DNA of 64,000 bases from Colletotrichum lupini (GCF_023278565.1 NC_064675.1:6200001-6264000); one strand, 5' to 3'. Positions 12,751-24,694 are shown, counted from the stretch's first letter. The notes: generated from the sequence alone by a model not told the origin. Numbers and translations: made by a program.

Positions 12751-14178
12751 CTAGATACCCCTGTTAAACACAACGAGACCGCCCTCGCCGCCGCGTCCGT
12801 GGAACTCGGGCTCGAGCTTGTCCGCGCTGATGCTCTGTCGCTGGGGGAACACGGCGAGGGCGAGCGGGAGGACGGCGTAGCTGGTCACGAGGATGAGGCC
12901 GAGGTTGACGGGCACGGTGAGGCGGGGCCGCTGCTTGAGCCACTGCTGGGCCTGCAGGCGGACGAGGACGAGAGGGGGGATGACCATGATGGGCGTGGAG
13001 TTGAAGACGCGGGAGCAGGCCGTCTCGCCGACGGCGATCTGGGCCGCCTTTTTGCTGCGGCCGAGGGATTGGGGTTGTTGGCTGGTGGCAGCGGCGCCTT
13101 CGACAGCCTGTTGCTCCTTGGTCTCGGCGGCCTGCGTCTTCTCCGCGACGACGGGGAAGACGTCGATGCCCTTGCGCATCTCCTCGCCGCGCATGAGGAG
13201 GACGTTGAGGAAGCCGGCCGAGGCGACGGCGGCGAAGGGGACGAGGCGGGTGAGCGTCGTGCGGGTCGCGGGGGTGAGGTTCTTGAGCCGGGGCACGAGC
13301 TTGTTGAGGCCGACGGCTACACCGCAGGAGACGGAGACGGCCATTGCGTAGGACTCGCCGAGCTTGCGCCAGGATAAGGGGGAGGACTTGTTCGCGTTTG
13401 CCGAGTTGATGGCTACGTTGAGGGACTGGTTCACGACTTGCCATGCGATTGTGCCTGCTGTCTGTTTGTGCAACTTGTGTTAGGACTGCAACTGTCCTTC
13501 CTGCTTCTACTCGGGGTTTCAACTCACGCCGAGACCGGGCTGAAGCATTCCAGCTGTGACGACCAAGTTGGTCAGGACGAAGGCGGACATGCGGAAGGGG
13601 AGGAAGACGGGCTCGGCGGTGTCTACACGGGGTGAGGGGCGCGAGTGCGCCGCGTGTTAGTCACCGGGGTACCGGACAGAAAAGGAAGAAGCAAACAAGC
13701 AACGAGCCCTTTGTCGCAAAGAGGCAGTGTGTGTTTTTGTTCTTATGGGCTCGTCGCACCTGGGTGGAGGGTCGAGTCGACGACCTTTTTGGCCTGCCAG
13801 AGCTCGGGGGTCATTGTCGGGATCTTGCCCTGCTTGTAGTCGGTGAGGAGGGACTTTGCTTGCTCGAGACCGGTGCTGCCGACGAGGAGGGTGCTGTTGG
13901 TTGGGGAGACATGTCAGTAGATTGTCTTGGTTCTATGGTGGTAGAAGCATTGATGAGGCCAGAGGAGGAAGGCATGTATGGTGGTGGTGGTGGTATTGGG
14001 ACAAACGCGCGCAAGGAGTCATGATCGTGACGATGCGATGCGATGCGCGACTGGGAGTGGGGGTATGGACGTACCTTGGATCGGTGAGGCCCAGGTTGTG
14101 CCGCACGCGGCCCATGTATGTGCTGAGATCATACTGCGAGGCGGGCAGCTCGCGGCTGCCGGGGAGTGAGGCCGACAT
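12751..14178 (-). CDS. Sideroflexin, mitochondrial amino-acid transporter family
   Basis: Four exons (14178-14075, 13893-13760, 13622-13528, 13461-12751) join in frame to 347 residues, close to the usual 320-350 of the family. Visible family motifs are YMGRVRHNLGLTDPR near the N-terminus, HPDTAEPVFLPFRMS and TNLVVTAGML in the middle, and NQSLNVAINSANAN around the start of exon 4. Several hydrophobic segments follow (PFAAVASAGFLNVLLM, FNSTPIMVIPPLVL, VPVNLGLILVTSYAVLPLAL). Sideroflexins sit in the inner mitochondrial membrane; animal SFXN1 carries serine for one-carbon metabolism and yeast Fsf1 is the fungal relative. An insertion rich in Ala, Gln and Ser (about residues 215-245) separates two membrane segments and is probably a fungal-specific loop. 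The first intron contains a short GGT repeat. Exact substrate in this fungus is inferred from the family only. Confidence 0.93.
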
Positions 14179-14932
14179 ATCGGGCGTGAGGTTCGAGGTG
14201 TGTTTTGGTGGTGAAGCAATTTGAGAAGCAACGGGGATCGTCGCGAAGCTTTCTTTGTCTGTCTCCCGCAATTGAGAGCTCTCTTCGAGGGTAAATATGT
14301 CCCAAAGTGCACAAGTGAGGGGTAAATCGAATGCAATGCAATGCCACGCGACCAAAGAAGGCGGGAGCGGTGCCGACGAACGCTGGTGGTACGGCGGTCT
14401 TGGGGGAGGGGAAGAAGGTGATTGCGGTGTGAGTGAGGGTTCTCGTGGGATTTGGATTGGGTTTGGTGGTTTTTTTGATAGCAGGAACGGATAGGATGGG
14501 CTATCGTCGGGTGAGCTCCCGAGATCGGTGGGATTTGGGGGAAAAGACAGGCCCCCAGAGGCTCAGAGGCAGGTTATCCGAGAGAAATGATTGGTTAATG
14601 GAGCTTGGACCCTGAGCTTCGTCGCAGCTGTCGGCGGGTGGACGCGGGCTCAGGCTGTCGCAGTAGGGCGTTGTTGTCACTGCAAGGCGTTGGATGGCCT
14701 GTCGACAACAGACTGACGGCTTGTGACGGTGCAGCAAGATTGCTGACGGTGCAACTCGGTGGAACAGACGGACGATGAAAAAGTAGAAGTGATTATGATT
14801 AAAAGCTTTTTTTTTCTTTTTTGCTGTAATTTACAAAAGTGACTGAACATGCCAGAAGCAGTCTAAAAAAAAATCAACAAGAGCAACAGAAATACAGATG
14901 TGCGCACTGGTGGAAAAGTCAAAAGGTTAGAC
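14179..14932. other. Intergenic: sideroflexin promoter and tRNA 3' flank
   Basis: No gene is seen. The part next to 14178 should be the sideroflexin promoter and leader. Just beyond the tRNA the minus strand reads CTAACCTTTTGACTTTTCC. Confidence 0.4.
14921..14924 (-). terminator. Probable RNA polymerase III terminator of the tRNA gene
   Basis: On the minus strand a TTTT run begins eight bases past the tRNA discriminator base, with a second TTTT a few bases further on. Four or more T residues shortly after the tRNA end are the usual Pol III stop signal. Confidence 0.7.
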
Positions 14933-15017
14933 CGACCTACGTAGGGATCGAACCTACAATCTTCACAGAGAGACTAAGGAGCCGAAATGTGACGCGATGC
15001 CATTTCGCCAGCAGGCC
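14933..15017 (-). tRNA. tRNA-Arg (anticodon UCG) with a 13-nt intron
   Basis: Read on the minus strand, 85 bases fold as a complete cloverleaf. The acceptor stem pairs GGCCTGC with GTAGGTC (two G-U pairs). The D stem is GCGA/TCGC around AATGGCA. The anticodon stem TCACA/TGTGA closes a loop that is 13 bases too long. The variable region is AGATT, and the T arm is GTAGG-TTCGATC-CCTAC. Removing CTCCTTAGTCTCT after position 37 leaves the loop TTTCGGC, so the anticodon is UCG (reads CGA, Arg), and a mature length of 72 before CCA. Position 37/38 is the standard place of eukaryotic nuclear tRNA introns. A T-run terminator follows. Confidence 0.88.
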
Positions 15018-15977
15018 TGGTTGAGAGAATGTTGAAATTTGATGACTTATGTAGGGCGCAACGCTGGATGGTCAGTGCGCCGCCGCTCGATGGCGGGGAA
15101 ACTTGCCACTGCGGGGAAGTGTCAAGCTCGACTTGTAACTCGTGAGTGCCTTCTCCGTCCCGTCTTCGGCTTGAAGCGGCCGGGCGGCGTGCCGATGCAA
15201 GGTCGGGACGGTTCGTTGTGTGGGGGGGCCGTCGAGGGTCGCGCATTTCTTTACGTTTTCCGCTCTTGAGTAATTAAGTTACTTCAATCTCAAGTCCGGT
15301 TCCAGCTCTTAAGAGAGCTCAGTCAAGTCCCATGTTGATTCTGTCAGTTGAGCATGATATCCTGTTCCTTTCTTCCCTCCCTCTTTACGGTCACAAAGAA
15401 ATCTAGTCTCAAGAAGAGAAGATATTGTAGTAATGTTGGTATCGTAACAAGCGAGGGAGTCCACCTGGCAAAACCGTTATATATACCACCCGGAAACATA
15501 TGGTTCGATGTGTCCATAGAGAAATCTCTCATATAGCGATGGAATTTGAGTCAGACACCATAAATCACATGGACCAGGAAAGAAATTAAGTATGCAATGA
15601 TACAAGTAGGAAGCTGGAAGAAAGTATTGAATTGTAGGCACGGCGAAACGAACATTCACAACTACTTCAGACTTTTGGCATCCAGATACTGAGGGTTCCC
15701 CCGCTCCGCTTATACATTGTATCGGGACGATGCAGTCTGCTTTGCAATCAGATCGGCCATTACTTGAACTATCAGTAATACAGCACGAACGACACTATGC
15801 TCATCATAGACTCTGGGTCTCGAAATTGTCTCTCTGAAGTGTACGCCGAGAGACTTGATACTGTCAGAACTCACAGCCTGAGGTCAAGGACTGAAGCTTC
15901 CGCATTTCCAAGACGTGAGTATTAAAAGTTAATCATTGTGCTATCTCGCACATCATATCATCATCACAGACACCTCG
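15018..15977. other. Intergenic stretch between tRNA and GMC gene
   Basis: No gene is recognised. Open frames of about 60 codons at 15344-15659 occur on both strands over each other and look like chance frames. Confidence 0.4.
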
Positions 15978-17776
15978 TTACAACGTGGTTCGAACCTGAC
16001 GACACTTTCTCCCGTGCTCCCCAATGATCTCCGCAGCCTGGAGGGCCATGGCGTACATGGCCACCTGCAGGTTGGCCGAGATGGAAACCGGAAAGATGGA
16101 GGAGTCGGCGACGAAAAGCCCGTCAACGCCCTTGACGCTGAGGTCCGTGTTGACAACCTTGCCCATGGACGCCGTTCCGCTGGGATGGAAGCATGATCTG
16201 CGTCCAACTATCAGTCCCGCCTTCCTAGCAAATGGTGGTAGGAACTCTTGTGGGGGAGAAGGAACTTACCCTGCAACCTGGCGGGCGCGCGCGGCAAACG
16301 CCTCGTCAGGGGAATCCACCGTCAGAGGCGTGTCAGCCGTGAGCTCGCCGTCGAGGATCTCACGACCGACGGGCGTCAGATCGCTCCCGAGAAGCCGGGT
16401 ATCAAACTTGAGAGCTTCCCGCACGGCGTATCTATCCACCGCCGTGCTGAGGTAGTTTGGGTCGATGACGGGCGGGTCGCTGACGTTGGCCGACGAGATG
16501 CCCACCGAGCCCCGCGAGGTATCGATCAGCACGATGGACAGCATAAGGACAGCAGAGCCGTCGGTCGAGGCGCCGTTATACTGCAGCGTGTGGGAGACGT
16601 GCGCGCGGTCCTGGCGGAGGAGCGGATGCTCCGGGCCCGGCGCAACGCCGCCCTCGTCCTCGGCGATGGCCGCCGCAAGTCCTTCCTTGGGTAAGGTGAC
16701 TGTGGCGAGGAAGTCAATCTTGTTGCCGAGGCCGTACTGCGGTTCTCTGAAGAGCGGGTTGTCCGACTCGTAGGCCCAGCCCTCGGAGGGGTTCTTGACC
16801 TTCCACGCCGTGGGCATGAGGATGTGGTCATGCATGTTCTGGCCGACCTCGGGCTGGTCGAGCTTCACCTCGATACCGTGCTCCGTTAGGACGTTGGCGG
16901 GACCGATGCCTGAAAGCATTAAGAGCTGAGGGGTGCGGTAGGCGCCGGCGGAGAGGATCGTCTTGCGGCTGTGGTACTCTGTTCCGTTTTGCAGGCGGAT
17001 GCCCTCGGCTGTGACGGCGGTGCTGTTGGAACTCTTGGACACGAGGATGCTCTCGACCATTGTGTTGGTGATGACGGTGACGCCGTCTAGAGGGAAGGCT
17101 TCCGAGGAGAGCTGTCTGCGCCCTTGGTTGCGGTTCTCCTGGAGGTCTCCGTAGCCGATTGGGTTTCCGGCGTTGGCGTCGAGCTGGGGTAGCGCTGAGA
17201 TACCGAGAGCTTCAAGGGACTCGGCCAGCTTCTCGCGCATGGGGAAGTGTCGGTTCATGGGCGTGACGCCTTGAATGATCATGGAACCGTTCTCCCCGTG
17301 CTGGGAAGGGTTGATGCTGGCGTCGAAGAACTTCTCCGTCAGCTTCATGTAGGGAAGCTGGCCCTCGTAGCTCCATCGATTGTCGCCGACCTCTTCGGCC
17401 CAGAGGTCGTAGTCGACGGTATGGCCACGGACCCAGGCAGCTAAGACGAGTGGAGATTAGTTAAGTGTGTTGTTACATTGGACAACAAGCGTGGCCTACC
17501 TCCATTGATGGCTGTTCCTCCACCGAGGGCCTTGCCAGCGGGCGCAGCTATCGATCTGTTGTCGACGTTGGCTTGCGGAACTGAGCTATAAGCCCAGTCA
17601 ATGTCGCTTCCGGCACCAGTACTGGTGTTTGGGTACGCGATAGACTCGAGACCATTGACATTGGGCCCAGCTTCGACCAGCAGGATCTTCAGGGTCGGAT
17701 CTTTGTGGAGGAGTCTGTTGGATATGACGGAGCCGGCAAGGCCTCCGCCGACAACGATGAAATCCCACAACGACAT
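15978..17776 (-). CDS. GMC family FAD-dependent oxidoreductase
   Basis: Three exons (17776-17500, 17440-16270, 16197-15978) join in frame to 555 residues, typical of glucose-methanol-choline oxidoreductases (AA3-type flavoenzymes). The protein starts directly with the ADP-binding fold FIVVGGGLAGSVISNRLL (residues 6-23). It carries ALGGGTAINGAAWVRGH across the first junction, and the second GMC signature around GAYRTPQLLMLSGIGP. The C-terminal block begins SCFHPSGTASMGK (His 486, presumed catalytic) and continues FVADSSIFPVSISANLQVAMYA. The second active-site position appears to be Asn (about 524), as in enzymes with a His-Asn pair. There is no signal peptide, so it is probably intracellular, closer to choline/alcohol dehydrogenase-like members than to secreted lignocellulose oxidases. 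Substrate cannot be told from sequence. No obvious pathway partner is adjacent. Confidence 0.92.
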
Positions 17777-19280
17777 GGCTTAGACGGGAAGTTGAGTGCC
17801 TTAAAGAATGACTGGCTGACTTGAGCGACGAGTTGCCGGGAGTTGCGAAGACATGAATTGGCAGAGCCGTGCTTACTCCTTATACAAGGCAGGATCTCGT
17901 CACACTTCCGACGATAACATTGCTACCTTCTCTTTGGTCCGACGGAATGCAGTTCGGGCCCGTCGACAGCGCATCTTGCGGTTTGTTGTCGCGCCACATG
18001 CCAGGTAAGAAGGTGCATAGATGCTTTCCATAACCAACATACCTTCTAGGATCTGAAGAAGGCAAACATCCACGTTGTGGACAGTCGTTGGAACATAGTT
18101 GCATCAAAGCACGCACTAATGACCTCGGAAGAGGAGCGCTCATCGGCTCGATGCAGGCTTAGATGAGGGACCCGCACCCGGGGCTGTTCCGGTCTTTTGC
18201 GGACCCGGACGAACTTCCGTAAAGATCATGGTCCTATCCCGGGTATCGGACGGTCTTATAACCCAATCGACCGAGCCGAGATCGCGAACCCCTGGGGAAT
18301 GAGCGGCATCCCGCTCGCTGTGCCGCGTCTTTGCATCAACTTGGCACGCTGCACAACCTTTGCAGACTTTTCTCGGCAGCATAAGAATTCCTGGACGTGA
18401 TGCACAACGCAATGACTGAGTTAAGCCGTTTGAGGGTTATACTGCTAGATGACAATGATCACGCGGGAACATCACAGAAAATCGGCATATTGTGGACTTG
18501 AGAAACAAATATTACTCAAGAGATATACTCGCACAGCTACGGACGTGTCTCTCCTGTATCAAGTAACGCGGACTCTGCCTACCCATGGACATATCCAAGT
18601 CCCACAGAATCCTGCGTGATAATCCACCAACCTGGTTCTTTGATGCCTGTAGCAACTAACAACCAACGACATGCAGCATGGGAGAAGCAAACAAACTTCC
18701 AACACGATAATCACAAATTGCATGCTCTCTTGACAAGGGTTATCACCAGATTCTGCAGCTCGTTTGCGCTATGCGGACCAATCGAATGGCGATGATTGCA
18801 TGCTTTCCATCGGGAAACAGGAAGACCCGATATGTCTCAAGCAAATTAGGCCATATGCCCATAGTTCCAGAAGGCAGGTATCTCGATTTCGCTGACGCCG
18901 CAAGATGTGAGCATCGGCAGTCCATGCGACATCCAGCAGCTTGGACTTGAAGAAAACCGCTGCAGATGTGGCAGCGGATCAAAACTCCTTGAAATCTGTT
19001 GAAGAAGCTTGTCGCATTCGCTCGCAGATATTTCCGTTTTGGAGCAGCACTCGTGTTGTTGGAGGGGCTCATCAGAATCAAGGTCACTTGGAAAGTTGGG
19101 ATACCTCTCCCCGGTTATTGTTGACTTTACCACACACCTTTGTTCGTCCAAGTTTGAAAGATGGCTGTTCCTGACAGACTTCTATTCTCTCCAGCCTACT
19201 AGTCCAACCCCAAGTGCCTTTGAGGCCAGACTTTCCACATCTTGCTGTTTCCTCCCATCTTCCTCTCTTTGCCGTCAGTC
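17777..19280. other. Intergenic stretch, divergent promoters
   Basis: This separates the GMC gene (-) from the first rhodopsin-domain gene (+), so it holds both promoters. Frames inside it are short, overlapping and unrecognised. No RNA gene was seen. Confidence 0.45.
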
Positions 19281-20749
19281 ATGGAGAGCCCAAATACCCT
19301 CAGAGTTCGTCAGGCTGGTGGCACAACACCGGCTCCAGCCATCATCCTTGACAAGTTTCCCCCTCTCACGTCGTCAGGGGCCACTCTCGTTGCCACGGCG
19401 TCGGTGATGCTCTGCTTGACCACATGCTGGACCGTCTTCCGCGTCTGGGCCCGGAAGATCACGAAGATTCCCTACTTGACCGAGGACTATCTTTACTTCA
19501 CAGCTCAGGTAATTATCAGGCACGTTGAGACAATCCTCCAGCGCTAACTAGTGTTGAGTTGTTATTCTATGGTACGGCAGCATGCTTCATCCTGGGTATG
19601 TAGGGATTCCCTTCAACGCTCAAGTACGCGATGAGAGCGCGGACACTGACTTTGATATTACGAACCGAAGCTGTAGTTGTAGGTGGCGCAGGCCATGATA
19701 TATGGAACCTCAGCGACGAACACAAGTACCACTACTTTCGAATATCGCTCGCCACGCAAGTCCTCTACGCCGCGGCCTTGGGCTTCGTCAAGCTCAGCAT
19801 CACTTGGATGCTCCAGCGCATCTTCTTTGGTCACTCGACGGCGTTCCGGCTCTTTGCCTGGATTGCCATGGCGCTGTCGGTATGCTGGGCTTTGTACACG
19901 GCTCTGATAGGATTTCTCATCTGCCAGCCTGTACAGTTGGCATGGGATCCGAGCGTGCAAGGAACCTGCGGCAACCATACCACGGCGTATTCTGCGGTAG
20001 CAATCTTCGATATCATCACTGATATCATTATTGTCGGGCTTCCGATCAAGTTTGTTGCCCAGCTGCAGGTTCGACGAGCGCACAAAATTGCCCTATATGG
20101 AGTGTTCTGCGCCGGTTTTATGTAAGTCTTTGGCCGGCAATCCTTTTTCTTCACAGTGATCGTTAAAAAACATGAGGCGGCTAGAAAATTCCTCTGTACG
20201 TGAAGAAGAGCTGATCATCTCGTCATACTCGATAGTACGGTTGTCTTCTCCTGTGTGCGACTCTACTATGCTTACAACATCGACTTCATCAACGTCACCA
20301 AAGGCTTCGCCATAGCCAGCGTCAGCGGCGTCTTGCAAGCCGGTATCGCTGTCATGGTGGCATCTAGCCCAATGCTCCGTCCCGTCTTCGATCGTACGGT
20401 TGGTCGAGTGCTGGGCCTCAGCCTACAAAGTCAACGACGCGGCAACGGCGCGACTTCGAATGCGACTGGCGGCAATACTACTGGCAATAGCGCGGCTGGG
20501 CTACACAATAAACACAGCGCTCGATCCGACGGCTTCAAGCAGATGTCGGAAAGCGAAGAGCATCTGGCGTGGGAGTTGAGGCACATGAAATCCGCAGCAG
20601 GTCGGGATAGCTACAATATGGGGACCACGACGACTCAGGTCAATGCGGAAAGGAGCTCCGATGACAGTACGGGCGAAGAGCGAGGGGGTCTGGATGGCCC
20701 ACGGACTGGGAGGATCATGGTCACAAAAACAACCGTAGTCAGTCGCTAG
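19281..20749 (+). CDS. Rhodopsin-domain (SAT4-type) integral membrane protein
   Basis: Four exons (19281-19508, 19559-19595, 19677-20121, 20236-20749) join in frame to 407 residues. Visible hydrophobic segments include TLVATASVMLCLTTCWTVF, LLFYGTAACFIL, ISLATQVLYAAALGFVKLSI, LFAWIAMALSVCWALYTALI, TAYSAVAIFDIITDIIIVGL and GVFCAGFITVVFSCVRLYY, about seven in total. The pattern GFVKLSITWMLQRIF plus CQPVQLAWDP, a Cys-containing loop and DIITDIIIVGLPI is typical of the fungal rhodopsin-like (formerly SAT4 or PTH11-related) family. The last 130 residues are hydrophilic, Gly/Asn/Ser-rich and presumably cytoplasmic. No CFEM domain is present. Members are widespread in plant-associated fungi and some act as receptors, but function here is unknown. 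The 37-base second exon is small but keeps the frame; its 3' acceptor could be shifted by two codons. Confidence 0.85.
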
Positions 20750-20891
20750 GTTGAGACGTAAACATGCTCGTGTTGTCGATGGGGACGAGTGTCTATTGCC
20801 CAGTGGAGGTGTATCGAGCAAGTAAAAACCTGAGACGGGAAGGTGAAAGTCGCATAACGAATTGCATCTGGTCAACGTTTCGTGTATCTAC

Positions 20892-22323
20892 TTAGTCTCT
20901 TGCTGTCGACTTGACGACCACTTCCGACTTCACCCAGACGTGAATATTTTGCTTCCCCCCCTTCCCCTCTTCACTGGAATACCTTTCGATATCAACGTTC
21001 CGCCCCTGGCCGTATCGATCATCCGGACCCAGTATTGAGTCCACGCTCTCGTTGTCGCCGAAGCCCTTTCCAGCAGACCTCGTGCCACTCCCGAATCGTC
21101 CCTCGCCGCTTCGACCCGCGAGGCTTCCCAAGTCCAAATCTGGCGTCTTCAACCCGACCCTGACGGTGTAGTCGGTGCCGCCGATCGTCTTCAAACCGAA
21201 CCCCAAGTTGGATCCGGTCATGTCTCTGGTGTATGGCCCAGGCCTGCTGCCATTTCGGGATGACCACTTGCTGAGCCAGCCCTTGAAGAGGGGGCGGCAC
21301 ACGGGGATTCCAATGCAGACGAGAGTTACTGCCAGTTCTGCCGCATGCCATATTATCAAGGCAACCGTGTCCTCTGTTGGGTGTTCGTATTAACGATAAG
21401 TATATATGATGGTACGTGAGGGCGACTGGAGGGAGTGCAGGACCGAGATCTACGTAAGGGTGACTTACTGGTAAAGTTCACACTGCTCAGGTTCTTGAGC
21501 TGCAGCGCTCTCAGAATGCCGCATGCGCCAGCGCTATCATGTACATTAGCTTCAAGTCACTCCAACCTGCCGATGTCGAAGGTGTATGCCTTCAACAGTG
21601 CGGGCAGCACTCACATGACGCCCAGACTCATGCTCAAATTGATGAGCAACTTCTCTCTCTTCGGCATCTGAACGTTCCACAATAACGCCCATGGCGTAAC
21701 GGCGTACCAAAAGTCGACGACGACGCTCCAAGCTCCCGCAGCCGTCGATATGGGGCCGGGGTCGATCGGGCAGCTTCCGTCGGGGATCAGCCGGTCCCAC
21801 AGGAAGTTGATCGGCGTACACGAGAACCAGAAGACGAGAAGCGAGGCCAAGGCGATGAGGAACAAAATGACGACGGGGGCGATGACAAGAACCTGGTGCA
21901 GGCGAGTGTTCACAAGGCGGAGGAGGAACAGTGCTAGGGAGGCTTTGGACACGACGATGGCGGATACGAGGATTGTGCTGCCGATTGCCTCGTATAAAAT
22001 CGCTTTTGGCACGTTGTCCATCTCAAGTTCTAGGATATTCCTGCCAAAGCCGTAGAAGGAGGAGATTGTGAGCATGACATCGTAGGCGACGAAGAGGAAC
22101 TGAGTATGAAAGTGTCAGCCAAGGTCTGCGATGCAGCTGTGTTTGGTTATCTGTAAACCATGGCACTCACGAAAGCAAGGTTGAAGAAGTGGTCGTCTAC
22201 GCCGTAGGCTTGAAGGATGACAAGTCGAGTATACAACCGCAGCAGCACGAAGAAGAAAGCAAGACCCGTCAAGCCCCAAAGAACGGCTAGTGCCATGGGC
22301 GCATCGCCGCCTGGTCCTATCAT
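20892..22323 (-). CDS. Second rhodopsin-domain (SAT4-type) integral membrane protein
   Basis: Four exons (22323-22171, 22099-21615, 21533-21469, 21373-20892) join in frame to 394 residues. The first exon encodes ALAVLWGLTGLAFFFVLLRL and then the conserved YGVDDHFFNLAF. Later segments are GSTILVSAIVVSKASLALFL, VLVIAPVVILFLIALASLLV, CTPINFLWD, AWSVVVDFWYAVTPWALLW, NLSMSLGVIAGACGILRALQ and AELAVTLVCIGIPVC. This is the same fold and order as the neighbour at 19281. The tail (from about residue 275) is Gly/Ser/Asp-rich. The in-frame TGA upstream fixes the start. It converges on the first gene with 142 bases between stops, but the two proteins are too different to be a recent tandem copy. Confidence 0.85.
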
Positions 22324-24301
22324 GATCCGTCCTGCGTCGATCTTGCAATCGAGTCAAATGTGGAAAGACAGAAAAGACGATAACGCGGGATCCAGACGGG
22401 ATCCGGCTTGGGGCACCTGACAATTAAAGGTTCCGATTCATCTCCCTAAATCTTGTTCTCCTCCACGAGTCAATTTTAACGGGGACCAGCGATTGGTGGT
22501 AGCGAATCTGGAGAGGTCGCAAGGAGGGTCGGACTCTTTGAGGTCCTGGCTTGAAGGATTCGGAACTTGGCAGTTGAATGGGCCTCATCTTTTCGAGTCC
22601 CGGCGAGGCCCCTGGGCGAGACGACTTGACAGGTCGATCATTGACCGAAACAAGACATCGGGAGGCTTATTGTGGATGGATTCTGCGGCGTACCCATGGC
22701 TTAATTCAAACGAAGGGCAGAGGAGATCGTCACTATCCACAAGGGGGCCATGACAGCTAGGTACACAGCCACGTCAAAGCACGCACGCGGTAACTGGGTT
22801 TTGTCCAACAGGAGTTCTCGCAAAGGCGCGCTAGAACCAAATTTGTTCCAACGGCCATCAACAATTTCTCCACCCATCGCGATTTCGTCAACGTTTCCGC
22901 TGGCCACGCGAGGAAAGGAGAGTTAAAGACCCATCAACTTACGACTGACGCGAACGTGCAGCTAAACATAGGAACAGTTGGCATGTCATCACAGTGTACA
23001 AATGAAGAACGCAGAGACTCGGACTGTGGACCGCAACTCGTGGCCAGGTTACACCGCAAATGCTGGGCTTTCAGGGGCAGTCTAGGCATGAGGTCTGCTG
23101 GCCCCCATCATGATCCGGAGCCAGGAACAGTTGTGTCGAATGTTGCATCGTCTGAACTCGCGTAAACATAACAAGGATGACTATGAGCTATTACTGGTTG
23201 TTAGTGCATCTTGGTCAGGCTTCCTATTTCTCCGAACACAGCATTTGCAAATGCCGATGGAAAGCATCGAGCTAGTGTACAACGAAGCCAACCATCAAAA
23301 ATAAGTAGTATCACCATTGTTCGAGACCATCTCTAGAGCAAAGTCTGAATAGACCGTAAGAGATGGTTGCCTCAAATCATGTCTTTAGCCTCCCACACAC
23401 CCGGAGCTGGAAGCCCTATTCGGCCGCGCTGCTCCGAAAGCGACGTGCCTAGTCGGTGTGACCCGTAGCGGCCACTGTCAACCACTCAAGTTGTTGCCTA
23501 CCAGACCGAGATGCGACTGGAGGCGATCCGGTTTGCGACGAGGAGGTCCGAGAGCGAGTCCACGGCCCGCTGCCGTGTTTCCTCGGACCCCACAGACTGG
23601 TGAATGTTCCTGAATTTCTGCCCTTTTCCCCGGCCTTATCCATGTAAATGTTGTCAAAGGGCATCGATTTTCGGATGGCGAGTACTTTAGCCACAAGTGC
23701 TTTATGACTTCCCAAAGGCCTTTTGTTAGTGCTGATTCGAAGGGTAGCATGATACTCGCATATCACTACGTATATCACAGCAATTGCCGAAGGGTGCATT
23801 GCAATCTCCGCAGCGAAGATATGGTGTACCGCATGCTAATCCCGGCCTGCCCAATCCTTCAACAGCATTCGCTGATTGCATGGACGGAGCCAGGATCCTC
23901 ATCCAAGACAACATCCATGCATCCTGTCGTAGTCACCTGTCTCTCATAACAATGCTGCTCCTGCTGAGCACTCATGTGGCACGCCTGCTTCTTTCTATCA
24001 TCAATTTCGTCTCGGTACAAATGGACTGATGTGGTTTGCTGATCTGAAGGCAAGATGCTATGCGCTGGGCCGTAGCATTAATACACGTGGATGCATCGCC
24101 TGTGGCATATGACGAGCCACTCCGTGAGGATCAAGCCTTTTCATGTTTCCAATCACGAGCTACTGATATCCGCCTGTCGCTAAAGCTGTGTTGAAATTAT
24201 CGATCACAGAATGACGGTACTTTCATCGTCACGAAAGTGCAATCTTTCCTAGACCATTTGCCGAGTCTTCTTATGGCTCTAGAAAGTTGCGCGTCCTTCC
24301 A
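22324..24301. other. 2-kb intergenic stretch, no gene seen
   Basis: Short open frames on both strands (22701-22907, 23449-23799, 23859-24053 among others) have no recognisable motif and overlap each other. The region contains the promoter of the second rhodopsin-domain gene and the 3' flank of the EG45-like gene. Confidence 0.4.
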
Positions 24302-24694
24302 CTAGACTTGCTGAAACTCGATATTGACCTTGTTCGCACCCTTTGAGGTATCGACTATTTCTGCCCATGCCTTGGTTGAAAGATGCATGGTAGCATCAGC
24401 TGACTTTTTGCCGACGGGGTTGTTGGAAAAGTCAACTACTTTGACCTGAATCGTACCCGATTTGCAGGCGCGCGGAAGCGAACTGATACACCGCACTAGA
24501 TACTGCCTTCCACATGCCGCCCCATTGTCCCAAAGTCCGTCACCAACAGAAACGAATAAGTCCTTGGGAGGGAATTGATCCCGGCTATTGCCGTTACACC
24601 TGGTTGGTAAATAGGGTACGGACCAAGAACCAGCAGTGCCGACATCAGCGCTGGCAAGTGGAGCTAAGATGCTGAGCAACAAGGAAAATCTCAT
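24302..24694 (-). CDS. Secreted EG45 / plant-natriuretic-peptide-like protein (double-psi beta-barrel)
   Basis: A single exon encodes 130 residues. MRFSLLLSILAPLASA is a clear signal peptide and the mature protein starts near DVGTAG. The body matches the EG45-like/expansin-like fold: PYLPTRCNGNSRDQFPP, LFVSVGDGLWDNGAACGRQY, VRCISS, GTIQVKVVDF, then an Asp/Asn-poor tail ending VNIEFQQV. The GLWDNGAACGR and VKVVDF blocks are hallmarks of this group. Four Cys are visible (RC, AC, RC, AC), enough for two disulfides. The Cys pair that often follows VVDFC in plant members is missing here and is replaced by SNNPVGKK. Fungal members are small secreted proteins regarded as possible plant-signalling mimics or wall-loosening proteins; neither role can be shown from sequence. 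Confidence 0.85.
   Translation of the reverse strand: MRFSLLLSILAPLASADVGTAGSWSVPYLPTRCNGNSRDQFPPKDLFVSVGDGLWDNGAACGRQYLVRCISSLPRACKSGTIQVKVVDFSNNPVGKKSADATMHLSTKAWAEIVDTSKGANKVNIEFQQV

Noticed and set aside
12764..13522. 252-codon Arg/Pro-rich minus-strand frame and 192-codon Gly/Glu-rich plus-strand frame
   Set aside because: Both overlap the sideroflexin exon in other frames and arise from high-GC codon use.
15980..16000. GGTTCGAACC, resembling a tRNA T loop
   Set aside because: Lies in the last codons of the GMC gene, with no flanking cloverleaf.
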